Below, in pieces: positions 1 to 10,200 of a stretch of DNA of 64,000 nt. Each line of letters starts with the position of its first letter. The stretch's first letter is position 1. Under the pieces are notes generated by a model. The model made no database searches, was not told the DNA's origin, and was given only the letters and a program-made list of their open reading frames with translations. Both the position numbers and the translations under genes were made by a program. Origin of the DNA: Anisus vortex (Eukaryota > Mollusca > Gastropoda > Planorbidae); contig OX421492.1 in NCBI GenBank assembly GCA_949126835.1, positions 42,013,498 to 42,077,497 of the forward strand, given 5' to 3'.

Positions 1-315
1 GTGGGCCAAGACTGTATTTTGTGGTCCAAGTCTGTGTTGCAAGGGCCAAGAATGTATTTTGTGGGCCAATCTGGGTTGTGTGGGCCAAGTCTGGGTTGTG
101 TGGGCCAAGGCTGTGTTGCGTAGGCCAAGACTATTTTGTGGGCCAAGACTGTATTTTGTGGGCAAAGTCTGGGTTGTGTGGGCCAAGGCTGTGTTGCGTG
201 GGCCAAGACTGTATTTTGTGGGCCAAGACTGTATTTTGTGGGCCAAGTCTGGGTTGTGTGGGCCAAGGCTGTGTTGTGTGGGCCAAGACTGTATTTTGTG
301 GGCCAAGTCTGGCTA
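1..315. repeat. Minisatellite, ~20-bp unit (copy A left end)
   Basis: Degenerate tandem units of about 20 bp around the core GGGCCAAG(T/A)CTG. The same family recurs at 27,945-28,300. The short open frames here are by-products of the repeat. Confidence 0.9.
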
Positions 316-319
316 GATA

Positions 320-498
320 AACATCCCTGTAATACTTTGCTCTAATCAAAGCATATATCTCTCTCCTAGATTTAAATTAAACGCATTCTATAAACTCTTT
401 TTTTTTGCTTATTGGTTTTTAATAGGTCGCCTACACATTTAGGATGTTGTTACTATAACTACGGACCACTTTCACAGATTTGGTAGATATGACCTTAG
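320..498. other. Non-coding segment shared with copy B
   Basis: Matches 29,700-29,880 with scattered substitutions. No coding signal was seen. It marks collinearity of the duplication immediately right of the minisatellite. Confidence 0.6.
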
Positions 499-509
499 AC
501 TCAACATAT

Positions 510-785
510 AGTAAAGTTAAGTGCCCGTCGGACCGAATCGATCCATAGGTCCGGTTAAGCAGCGTTCACCAGTTTCTGTGGCCACGGCATACTAGGTGAT
601 TGTGTGGCCAGCACTATGCCCATCCGCCTTTACTTTACCCCAACTAAGGTCATGTACCCATCAGAGCTGGGTAGACTCAGGGGCACCCTACAGACCCGGG
701 AAAAAATCCTAGTCTGCACCAGGATTCAAACCCGTGTCTTTCGGTACGCCAGCCGAACGCGCTGCCGCACGGCCACCGTCCTCCC
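510..785 (-). mobile_element. tRNA-derived SINE, copy-A-specific insertion
   Basis: Read on the minus strand, the right end resembles a tRNA head: an A-box-like GGCCGTGCGGCAGCG and a B-box-like region ahead of the body. The left end carries the GTAAAGT-type tail. It is flanked by 11-bp direct repeats, ACTCAACATAT, at 499-509 and 786-796. Copy B has the uninterrupted sequence near 29,885, so insertion followed the duplication. Confidence 0.8.
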
Positions 786-796
786 ACTCAACATAT

Positions 797-1130
797 TATG
801 GGGCTGTGAAAATTTGGAGTTTTTTTTTTTATGTTTTTAAAGTTTATTTGCTCGTTTTCATCCATACGTTTATCTATTACACAGGGCCGTATTTCGGATG
901 TGGGGGTCCTGTTCCCAAATTTATGTGGGGGCCTCTCGTGACATCACCCTGTCTTCCACGTACCTCAGAAAATTCATGTTAAATTCTGTAAAATCATACA
1001 TTTTATGTTGCGCTTAGCTTGGTAGGACTGGCGCGCTTACAATTGTAGGAGAATAAATAAATGAATTTATTTTACATTTTCAACGAAAGAAAGGGAATGC
1101 CACTAAAAAATAATTTTGGGGTGTGTGGGG
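797..1130. other. Probable remnant of a DNA transposon (left arm)
   Basis: Begins near 884 with CAGGGCCGTATTTCGG, which resembles an hAT-type terminus. No matching right terminus was found. The stretch is absent from copy B, where flanking sequence continues directly. Confidence 0.3.
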
Positions 1131-1309
1131 CAGTGGCGTAGCCGGGGGAGGGGGGGCAGGGGGAGAGGCTATGACCATTTTCGAAAATAAAGGGCCTTTT
1201 CGGGGGAAAAAAAAATTAATTAATAATTATAACAAGCCACGAAGTACAATTTATGCTGTTTCTATTTTTTTTAATTTAAATTGCATTTCAACAATTTATT
1301 TATTACATT

Positions 1310-2801
1310 TTGAATCATTCCACTTGCCAACAGCGTGAAAGTCAAACTGATTAACCATATTATTTTTATAAGACAATTTATTTAGTGCCGTAGTAAGACC
1401 AAGACCAAAAGAAAAGGAGCGTCATAGAGAGAATCATTAAAGCGTTTTATATTTAATACAAAATTAACCTGTTTGTTATTATTGGCTTTTTTTAAAAATC
1501 CATTTAAAGCTAATACACAATTTTATTATTCAACTTACACATTATCTAATAGTTATCAACATTTGAATTTAGTTGTTAAGTAATTATTCTAGTAAAAGAT
1601 ATAAAGTCTGATTAATCTAAAAATGTACGCTAACATATTATTTTAACTCGAAGGGAACATTAACCGAACGTATTGCAATTTAGAGGAAGAGATACTTAAT
1701 AATTATACAAACTGAGTAGTTATTTTAATGTTTAACAAGAAAACCATAAAACGAAGTTTTTATTATACTCCCTTTATTTGCAAACTAAGTTTACCATCAT
1801 GTAATTAAAGCATTGATTGACTACTGGAAATAAAACGTACAGAAAAATATCTTTGTCGCAAATCTCAAAAATATCTCCTTACTCCGTATGAATTGTTCTA
1901 AAAATAATCTTAGCGCATAATTTTTTTTTCTAGCTTTGCGCCGAAAAAGTATAAAAAGTTGCACAGGCATTTTTAAAGTGAGACCAAAATTTTACTTATA
2001 CTTTCCTTTTAAGAAATGAATATTGTCATAAGTATAGTATAATTAATTTGTTTTAACTGAAAATTTGATAGAATGTATTGTTAGTCGGGGCAAGTCTGCT
2101 GTCCAAATTTCAGCTCGATTGGGCCACGAAAAGTGGTAGAAAAATTGAAGCCAATTCTTGCACGATGATTTCAACCATCGATGATTACAACCATCCAGAT
2201 AGAAATTACAACTTAAAATAAAGGGAGTAATAATAAAAAATGTACATGTACATTCTTTAGTCATAGCATAGAATATTTATATAATTTTCAACTATCTTGT
2301 GTAATTTGATCATTTTAGAGCTATAAATTGTAAGCCATTAATGTTTTTAAAGGAAACAAACAGAAACATATTAGAAATATTAATGCAAAGAAAAAGGGTT
2401 AATTATCTCCCTGTGATTAAATTCTCCAAATTTGATGCTAGTGATACCAATCGAGTTAATTGTTTTAATATAACTAGTGTACTTATGAAAATGCTCATCT
2501 ATCTTAATTTGCCTTAAATTAGGGAAATAGTTAAATGTTTTGAAATTGATGCCCAGTTTCAATGCAAATACATTGCAGTTGCCCAACACTTCAAGTGCTT
2601 TTGGACCCAGTCTTGTAAATGGAAGTTTAGACTTGGTCCACACATTACAGACTTGGCCCACGCCATGCAGCACCCGCTAATTATGCTGACATACGTTGTT
2701 TTCACTTGCATTAAACAATATTCTTGGAGGTCTTTTGCGTGCCACTAAAAATCTTTCTGCGTGCCAAGTCTGGCACGCGTGCCTTAGGTTGCCGACTCCT
2801 G
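1310..2801 (-). mobile_element. Truncated hAT element, reverse orientation, nested
   Basis: Reverse-complement relative of the hAT element at 9,047-10,396. Its intact terminus is at the right (AGGTTGCCGACTCCTG, ending at 2,801), and internal sequence at 2,380-2,680 matches 9,530-9,780 inverted. The opposite terminus is missing. A 500-bp repeat has inserted into it. Confidence 0.7.
1735..2243. mobile_element. ~0.5-kb interspersed repeat with TIR-like ends
   Basis: Close relative of 32,117-32,600 in an unrelated location. Near the ends, ACTCCCTTTATTT faces an inverted AAATAAAGGGAGT. It could be a Tc1/mariner-type MITE (a TA flanks the inverted ends), but the homology between the two copies extends about 30 bp beyond those ends, so class assignment is uncertain. 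Confidence 0.5.
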
Positions 2802-3162
2802 CTATAGAGCATTCGCGTTGATTCTATAAATACTTTTCAATACTAGATGTTAATCCCGAAAATGAGCAGTAGATTTTGCAGAAATTCCCATCATTATTAG
2901 CTGCTAGAAAAAGAATCGTGAATGGTTTTATTAAATAAAAACTGCACTATTTTACAGTGTGTGTATCCTGGGGCACGGGGTTTTCTTATAACACTTGATA
3001 AGTACGAATTCTTAGTCTGGAAAAATTGCTAAATGTGGGGCCTTCTGCCTACAATTTCGCTCCCCCTAGCGTCAAAACCTGGCTACGCCACTGGTGTGGG
3101 GGCCCCTTTTGTGTGGGTGTTCCTGTTTCAATGGAACATGTTGAACATGCCTAAATAAATAG

Positions 3163-3452
3163 TAAAAGTAAAGTATCCGTCGGAAGAAGTTTATCCATAG
3201 GGCCGGTGAAGCAGCGTTCACCAGTTTCTGTGGCCTCGGCATACTAGGTGATTGTGTGGCCAGCACTATGCAAAGCCGCCTTTACTTTACCCAACTAAGT
3301 AACCCAACTAAGGTCAGGTACCCATCAGAGCTGGGTAGACTCAGGGACACCCTCGAGACCCGGAAAAAAATCCTAGCCTGCACCAGGATTCGAACCCGGG
3401 ACCTTCGGTAATTCAGTCGAACGCGCTGCCGCACGGCCACCGTGCCCTATTT
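3163..3452 (-). mobile_element. tRNA-derived SINE
   Basis: Same family as 510-785. The B-box-like GGTTCGAATCC reads on the minus strand (plus: GGATTCGAACC near 3,388) and the tRNA-like head is at the right end. It contains a short internal duplication of CCCAACTAAG. It is not a tRNA gene, because the homology extends about 200 bp beyond the tRNA-like part. Confidence 0.8.
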
Positions 3453-3472
3453 AAATAAGCCACTGCTATTAC

Positions 3473-3995
3473 CAATCTATGTATGCCTATCTGTACGCTT
3501 GTCAATCTACCTGTCTAAGTCGAGCCAATCTATGTATCTGTACGCTTGTCAATTTACCTGTCTAAGTCGAGCCAATCTATGTATCTGTACGCTTGTCAAT
3601 CTACCTGTCTAAGTCGAGCCAATCTATGTATCTGTACGCTTGTAAATCTACCTGTCTAAGTCGAGCCAATCTATGTATCTGTACGCTTGTCAATCTACCT
3701 GTCTAAGACGAGCCAATCTATGTATCTGTACGCTTGTGAATCTACCTGTCTAAGTCGAGCCAATCTATGTATCTGTACGCTTGTCAATCTACCTGTCTAA
3801 GTCGAGCCAATCTATGTATCTGTAAGCTTGTCAATCTACCTGTCTAAGTCGAGCCAATCTATGTATCTGTACGCTTGTCAATCTACCTGTCTAAGTCGAG
3901 CCAATCTATGTATCTGTACGCTTGTCAATCTACCTGTCTAAGTCGAGCCAATCTATGTATCTGTACGCTTGTCAATCTTCCTGTCTAAGTCGAGT
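3473..3995. repeat. Minisatellite, 47-bp unit, ~11 copies
   Basis: Near-identical 47-bp units containing ATCTGTACGCTTGTCAATC. The matching place in copy B (29,963-30,010) has a single unit, so the array expanded in copy A after the duplication. Confidence 0.95.
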
Positions 3996-4271
3996 ACCTA
4001 ATCTGAATTGTAGCTACGTACTCTGTTATCTTAATAATATGTGTACATTATTTGTATAAATCAACCAAATCCGTCTATGAATCTATTTAAAATGACTCTG
4101 TCTATATATTTTTGTGAAAGTATTATTCTACCTATACACTCTAGAGTTGGATGTGTGGTGGAAGTCTTGAGGTCATCCCTTGCTCTCACGTTGGTCATCT
4201 TTATCGGCCATCATTTCCTTACAGTTGGGGAGCGGAGAAAGATACATTGATACGAAACTGTTTACGTATAG

Positions 4272-4778
4272 CCGAAGTCTGGCTTAGAGGCCAACCGAAA
4301 CCACATTTTTCTTTTCGGCCGAAAATTAAACCATACTGAAAGTTATAAATTGACTTTCGGTCGAAACCGAAACGGAAAGTTTAACTACACATTTCTCAGA
4401 AACCGAAAGATAAACCGAAACTGCGAAACAAAAGATTTTTCAAAAGACTGCACATTTTTGTGTAACATTAACTAGTTTATGGGTACTTTATTTAGGTAAA
4501 CCATTATTTGGGGTGATTAAATAATCTCCATTGATGCTGAACACTTCTAACAGACAAACAGACCGATAGACGTAGGGTTGCCAGATACTTGGACTTCAAA
4601 AGGAAGACATAGAGAGGCAAAGAGAATGACATATTTAGTGTTTCATTTCAATTTTCCACAATCAGTTCAGTTCTATTACAATAGCAGCCAATAATTGTAT
4701 AGACTATTAGTAAAACTGATCTAACATTTTATTTAATGTAATCAATGCATAACTTTCGGCATGGTTTCGGTCGGCCTC
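4272..4778. mobile_element. Candidate DNA transposon with AGAGGCC-type TIRs
   Basis: Left end AGAGGCCAACCGAAACC and right end GGTTTCGGTCGGCCTCT are imperfect inverted repeats about 500 bp apart. The interior is rich in CCGAAA/TTTCGG motifs. Copy B (30,275-30,705) keeps the right terminus but lacks the left. No convincing target duplication was found. Confidence 0.45.
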
Positions 4779-4799
4779 TAGTGCATGTCAAACAGGGTT

Positions 4800-6560
4800 T
4801 AAAAATATTTCTTCGAGATAAAAAAAGTCAGTCTTGTTAATTGATTAATTAGTTGGGATTTAACTACATCACCGAACTATATATATTTAAAACACACACA
4901 TTTATTTTCCTAGAGTCCTAGAGTACCCAAACTTGATTATAAAAAAATACACTGAGCTCTATATAAAAAGTTCTTACAGTGAAAGAATAACACAATATGA
5001 AATAATTTATAATTGGATCCCAAATGTAATTGTCAACCCAAAAGGCATTATCTCAATATAATTGTCTTTCACTTTAATTGAAAACTTATCTCTTGTGTGT
5101 GTAGTTTTGGGAATTTGATTTGCTGAGATGGCAGGTTAATGATTTTTTTAGTACAAGAATTCAGTCACTTTATTGTCAGAAGGAATTAAATGCATCATAT
5201 TATATTCATATTTCACAATGTTATCGATGCTCTTGCGTCCGTTTTATCATTAAAATTTTTATTTTATTAAAGCCTGTATACGTTTTATTATAATAATATC
5301 CTCTATCCATGTTATTATAGCCGCATAATATAGGCCTACATGTTTTTATGGCTTATATGTGTATTTTAGCCTAAATACATGTAGGGCCTAATTACAGCCC
5401 CGAATTATGCTATTATAATCAATATACATTTTATTATTGCCTAAATTCGTGTTATTATAGCCTGTATAATATGTATGTGTTATTATAACACATGTGTATT
5501 TTATAGCCTAAATGAGTCGTCTGTTGAATATTTTTAATTTGTTCGCCAAGTTGTTGAAACAATTCTTTTGACTCTTCAGTTTAACACCATCCAGACAGTA
5601 GGAAACAAATCTAAGCAGGACTCTCTTGACCAAAGACATGGCAGTGATAGCCTACTGATCAATGTAATGAACAAGACGTCCATTTGCAATGGCAATGGCC
5701 AAGAAAATCTGTTCATATTCCTACACATTAATTCAATGTTATTTTGGTATTTATTATGAATATATTATACTGAGCTTCCATCACGTTTGTTTACACTTGT
5801 AATAATGACTCACACGTTTTAAAGAAATATTCCATTTTCTAACAAATGTTTAATTAAGCAACTGTTATTATCACCTAAACATGTAAACTACCTAATTGTA
5901 TAAAAAAAATATTTTTATAACATCATATTTACCGTAGTGTTTGTCAAATGAAAGTCCAACAACCCCTATACAATTAAAGGGAGATAAACTGTTGTGCTAC
6001 TTTTGAAAAAACAAAAAATGATTGGGAAAAAGAAGTAAAGAGAGAAAGAAATTAAGAATAATTAAGTAAATATCTGAACTTAAAATTAAAGGGAAAATAA
6101 AGTACATAATTAAATGAGTCTTGTTGATTTACTTCCATTAAATATTTGTCATGTGGACTGATGACTTTAAGTGATTTGCTTAGCTTGAAAAGGACAATAC
6201 TATATGGCTAGAGTATATATATTAAAATGACTGTCCTTTTGATGTTCAACTAAAAAGTGTAAGCCAGTGCTGGATAGCATGAGCTATATTAGTACATTAG
6301 GATGTATTTAACCTATCTTCAGTAAACACAGTAAACACAGTAAACACATATACAATAATTTATACAACAGATAGAACTAATCATGTACACTTCACAATAA
6401 TAATACAAGCTTGTTCAATTTAAAAAGGGCATAGCAAAACAAAAAGACTTTCACAAGGACAAAACTTTTAAAAGAACAGAACAAACAAAAACAGTTTAAA
6501 ACAATTTCTTTACAAAAAATGAAAACAATTAGAATGCACAAAAAAAAAAAGGTCTTTGGT
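4800..6560. other. AT-rich non-coding region downstream of PSME3 copy A
   Basis: Collinear with 30,720-33,205. It contains low-complexity ATTATAGCC-like motifs near 5,280-5,520. I see no coding exon, RNA gene or transposon ends. Confidence 0.5.
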
Positions 6561-6567
6561 CACAATA

Positions 6568-6573
6568 TTTATT
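6568..6573 (-). terminator. Candidate polyadenylation signal, PSME3 copy A
   Basis: AATAAA on the minus strand (plus TTTATT), about 570 nt past the stop codon and conserved in copy B at 33,215-33,220. Other A-rich hexamers occur in the interval, so transcript data would be needed to choose. Confidence 0.35.
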
Positions 6574-7143
6574 TTGTAATAAGAAACAAGATACATCATT
6601 TCCAACTCTGCAACCCCAGAGAAAACATTCTGCACCTCATACCTCATCATAACAAAATATAAATATATCAAATAAAAAATTATAAATGATAAATGCCATA
6701 GCTTAGATAAAATGCAACTTCTAATAGTTTTAGAATTGAAATTTCAACAATAAACAAAAATGTACCAATTATTATCCAACAGAAAATGATTCATACAGCC
6801 TGATATTTTTTATATACACTCATTAGCAGAAATTCTTACATTAAACTTAAACATGCAATATGTCATTAAACCTTTTTTTTCAAAAATAATTATAGAATCT
6901 AGCTTATTTTGTTTTAATTTCTTTATAAATGTATACTTATAAAAAATTGGAATATATGATCAATATTTGAATTATTTAAATGTAAATATCTGGCCTAAAT
7001 TTAGAATCAAGAATTTATAAATACAAATTCTATTGTACTGATTCATATTTGATTCTTAAGTAGCAAAAAATTGTTTATGAATGTTTGTATTCATGAATAT
7101 TTTTCTGGATGACATCACCTTTAAACAACTTATGAGATCTGGT

Positions 7144-7224
7144 TTAGTACATATTTTGTGCATCGGTAGTTCTTGGAACTTTGATTTTGTCAATATTTTT
7201 CATTATGGTCTCATAAAGGGAAGC
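7144..7224 (-). CDS. PSME3: PSME3 copy A, exon 10 (aa 231-256 and stop)
   Basis: Acceptor TGTAG. ASLYETIMKNIDKIKVPR followed by TTDAQNMY aligns end-to-end with the human C-terminus, including the terminal Tyr that docks on the 20S alpha ring. The stop is TAA. Confidence 0.95.
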   Translation of the reverse strand, partial: ASLYETIMKNIDKIKVPRTTDAQNMY

Positions 7225-10200
7225 CTACATGAAGAAACAAAACAAAATAAAAAAATTGACATAGACTTTAATTACATGCACATTTTTAAATAGAATTTTG
7301 CTTCTACTTTCTACAAACATTTATAATAAACTCACATATTGATTACGCATGGCCAGTATAGCATCTTGTAGCATCAGCATCTGTCTTTCATCAAATTCTT
7401 TGAGTGATTGCCTGTGGTCCTCCTGCAAGCAAAAAGTTATGCAACAGTAATTAACTTTTGATCCATTAGTTCATTGATGTGTAAGAAAGGAGCTGGGGAC
7501 CTTATTTACTATGTTTTTACCATGATTATCTACCCTTATTAATCTTCTCTCCCTTTGCTGATGATGAACTAATTGTTGCTTATTTACTAATTTTTTTCAC
7601 TTGATTATCTGCCTTTTTATTTATCTTATCTCACTTTGCTGGTGATGAACTAATAGTTGCTTCTTTTAATTAAAAAAAGATGAAATATTTTGGGAATGAA
7701 GTTGCCCAAAACTATATCAATAGTAACTAATTTTTTTCCCCAGAAAATCAAACTAACCTTCTTTGATTATAGTGTTGGGAGAACCCAAATGTCCCCAAAT
7801 AAAATTAACGAACTTGTGTTAAATATGAACTCAAACTAAACATAACTATGCTATATTATAAAGCGTATAATATTATAGTCTTAAAACAGCAACAATCACA
7901 CCTACTATGTATGGATATTTGGCTATTTTAGAGACAATGTCAGCTCGAGATGAATAGTAAAAAGATATATTTTCCAAGTGTGTTATCGCCGCACTCTCCA
8001 CTTGCCATGCTACATTAAGAACTGCTTGCTGAAAAAAAAATCATATTGATACAAAATCTGACTTTAACCTAAACTCATTTGCTTTTGTTTCTTTAAGCTG
8101 CCAGTTAAAGACTAAACGTAATATTTTAATTTACATACCTGAATGGAAACTCCAAAATTGTTTCCGTCTTCAATTTTTGGAATCAAAAAAGTGATCCACA
8201 TTTCAACCTATCAAAAGAAAATAAAATGCATACATTTCTTGCTGAATTTGTAAACATCTATATCTGTGCTTATATTTTAACTTGAATAAAAAAAAACCTG
8301 CTTTTATATTTTAATAGTTCAAATTCAACTTATACTTTGTAATGTAAAATGTTAATTATGATTCATAAAATTTAGCTTTCCAAAAAGCTACTGAGTCAGG
8401 AATAGCTGATTTTTTTCCTTTAGATATTTATACCAGATATGCACATTTATAAGATAAATTGTTTGATTGATTTTGTTGTAATCTAGTTTTGAATAAAATT
8501 GGGGAAATATTTTTGTTTTGTCATAATCTGTAAAGTTTTTTTATTTGACTCTGTTAATAATAATACTCAGTAAAAATAATGTGATGTCTAGGTGTTTTCC
8601 ACAAGAAGACTTAAATGTCTGATCTAATATGCCGATAGTAACCAGTCTTCCTAGTACATAGCTCGATATTTAATTGTGAAGATCTTAGAGTTGATAATAA
8701 GTTTAGATTATGAATCCAACAGCTCACCATACTTCATTCATATTAGATATATTCCAACGATGAATGATAATCACATGAGTCCATTCGTTTTGATTTAATA
8801 ATAATAATAATAGTAATAATAATATTCTAGCAAATGATATGGCGTGGAAAATGAAATATATAAATCATACAAGATTGACGAAGTTCTAGCTGGGTCCAAG
8901 CAAAACTGTGAATCTATTGTTTATTTCGAGAGCCTACGGAATACATTTATTTATACGCTATCTCGACAAGATACTATATAAGTTATTCGTTCGTGTGTAG
9001 AAAGCATTTTCATTGTTTTGGAGTACTCAGACTAGACTGACTAGACCAGGGATCGGCAACCTAAGGCACGCGTGCCAGACTTGGCACGCAGAACTATTTT
9101 CAGTGGCATGCGAGAGACCTCCAAGATAATTTTTTAATGCAAGTGAAAACAACGTATGTCAGCATGATGAATGGTTGATGCGTGGCAATTAAATGGGAAT
9201 CACACTGGACGTTGACTGTTTTAGTTCAAGTATGTTTGTATGCAAATGTTCTCACCATTTCACTTGCGATCTGTGATTGAATCTATTGTGTAGACTGTAG
9301 ACTGTAAAAAGGTAATTTTATAGTTTCTAAAGTCTCTTCTAGAAGAAAGTGATTCGGAGTCGGCTATAGGTAAAGTCTTGGAGAGATTCGTTTCTTGTCT
9401 GGAAGCAAATAAGGTGTATCTTAATGGAAACAAACAACATTTCCGGTATTTAATGAGGAGACTGTTGAAGCCGGTGTTTCTGAATGACATGGCGACACAT
9501 TTCAGTGAGTTGAACTTGTATTTACAAGGACAGGGTCGAAAAGCACTTGCAGTGTTGGACCACTGGAATGGATTTGCATTGAAACTGGACATATCTTGCC
9601 GTGAAATCAATTTCAAAACATATAAGTCTTTCCCTGATTTAAGGCAATTTAGATAGATGAGCGTTTTCAGAAGTACACTAGTTATATTAAAACAAATTAA
9701 CTCGTTTGGCATCACTTGCATCAATTTAGGAGAATTTAATTGAATGGAGATAATTAGCCTGTTTTCTTTGCATTAATATTTCTAATGTTTCTTTTTGTTT
9801 TCTTTATTAAAAAAAATGGTTTTCAATTTATAACTTTAAAATGATCAAACTATAAAAGATATTTGAAAATGATATAAATATTATATGACTAAAGAATTTA
9901 GATGTACATTTTTAAACCTTACATTAACTACCCAGTTTGTATGATTACAACGTATCTCTTCCACTTAATTGTAGTGACGCGTATGGTCCTATATGTTGAC
10001 AAAAATAATAGCTTAACGTACATCTCAGTTTTGCTGAGATAAAACTATTAAGAATTTGTAGCTAGACTAGAACTAGAATAATATCCTGACAACTAAATTC
10101 AAATGCTGATAACCATTAATGTGCAAGTTGAGTAATGACATTTTTTAGTAGCTATGAATGTTTTTTTTAAAAAGATGTTAATACCAAACAGGTTAATTTG

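Larger units (their letters stand above)
1131..3093. mobile_element. Non-autonomous hAT-like element with perfect 8-bp TSD
   Basis: The termini are CAGTGGCGTAGCC and its inverse GGCTACGCCACTG. They are flanked by identical 8-bp target duplications GTGTGGGG at 1,123-1,130 and 3,094-3,101. An 8-bp TSD and CAG...CTG ends are typical of hAT. No transposase is apparent. A second, truncated hAT element lies inside it. The whole insertion is missing from copy B. Confidence 0.8.

Noticed and set aside
3380..3452. tRNA gene suggested by B-box-like GGTTCGAATCC
   Set aside because: It is the tRNA-derived head of a SINE family repeated at several sites, with conserved body sequence beyond the tRNA-like part.
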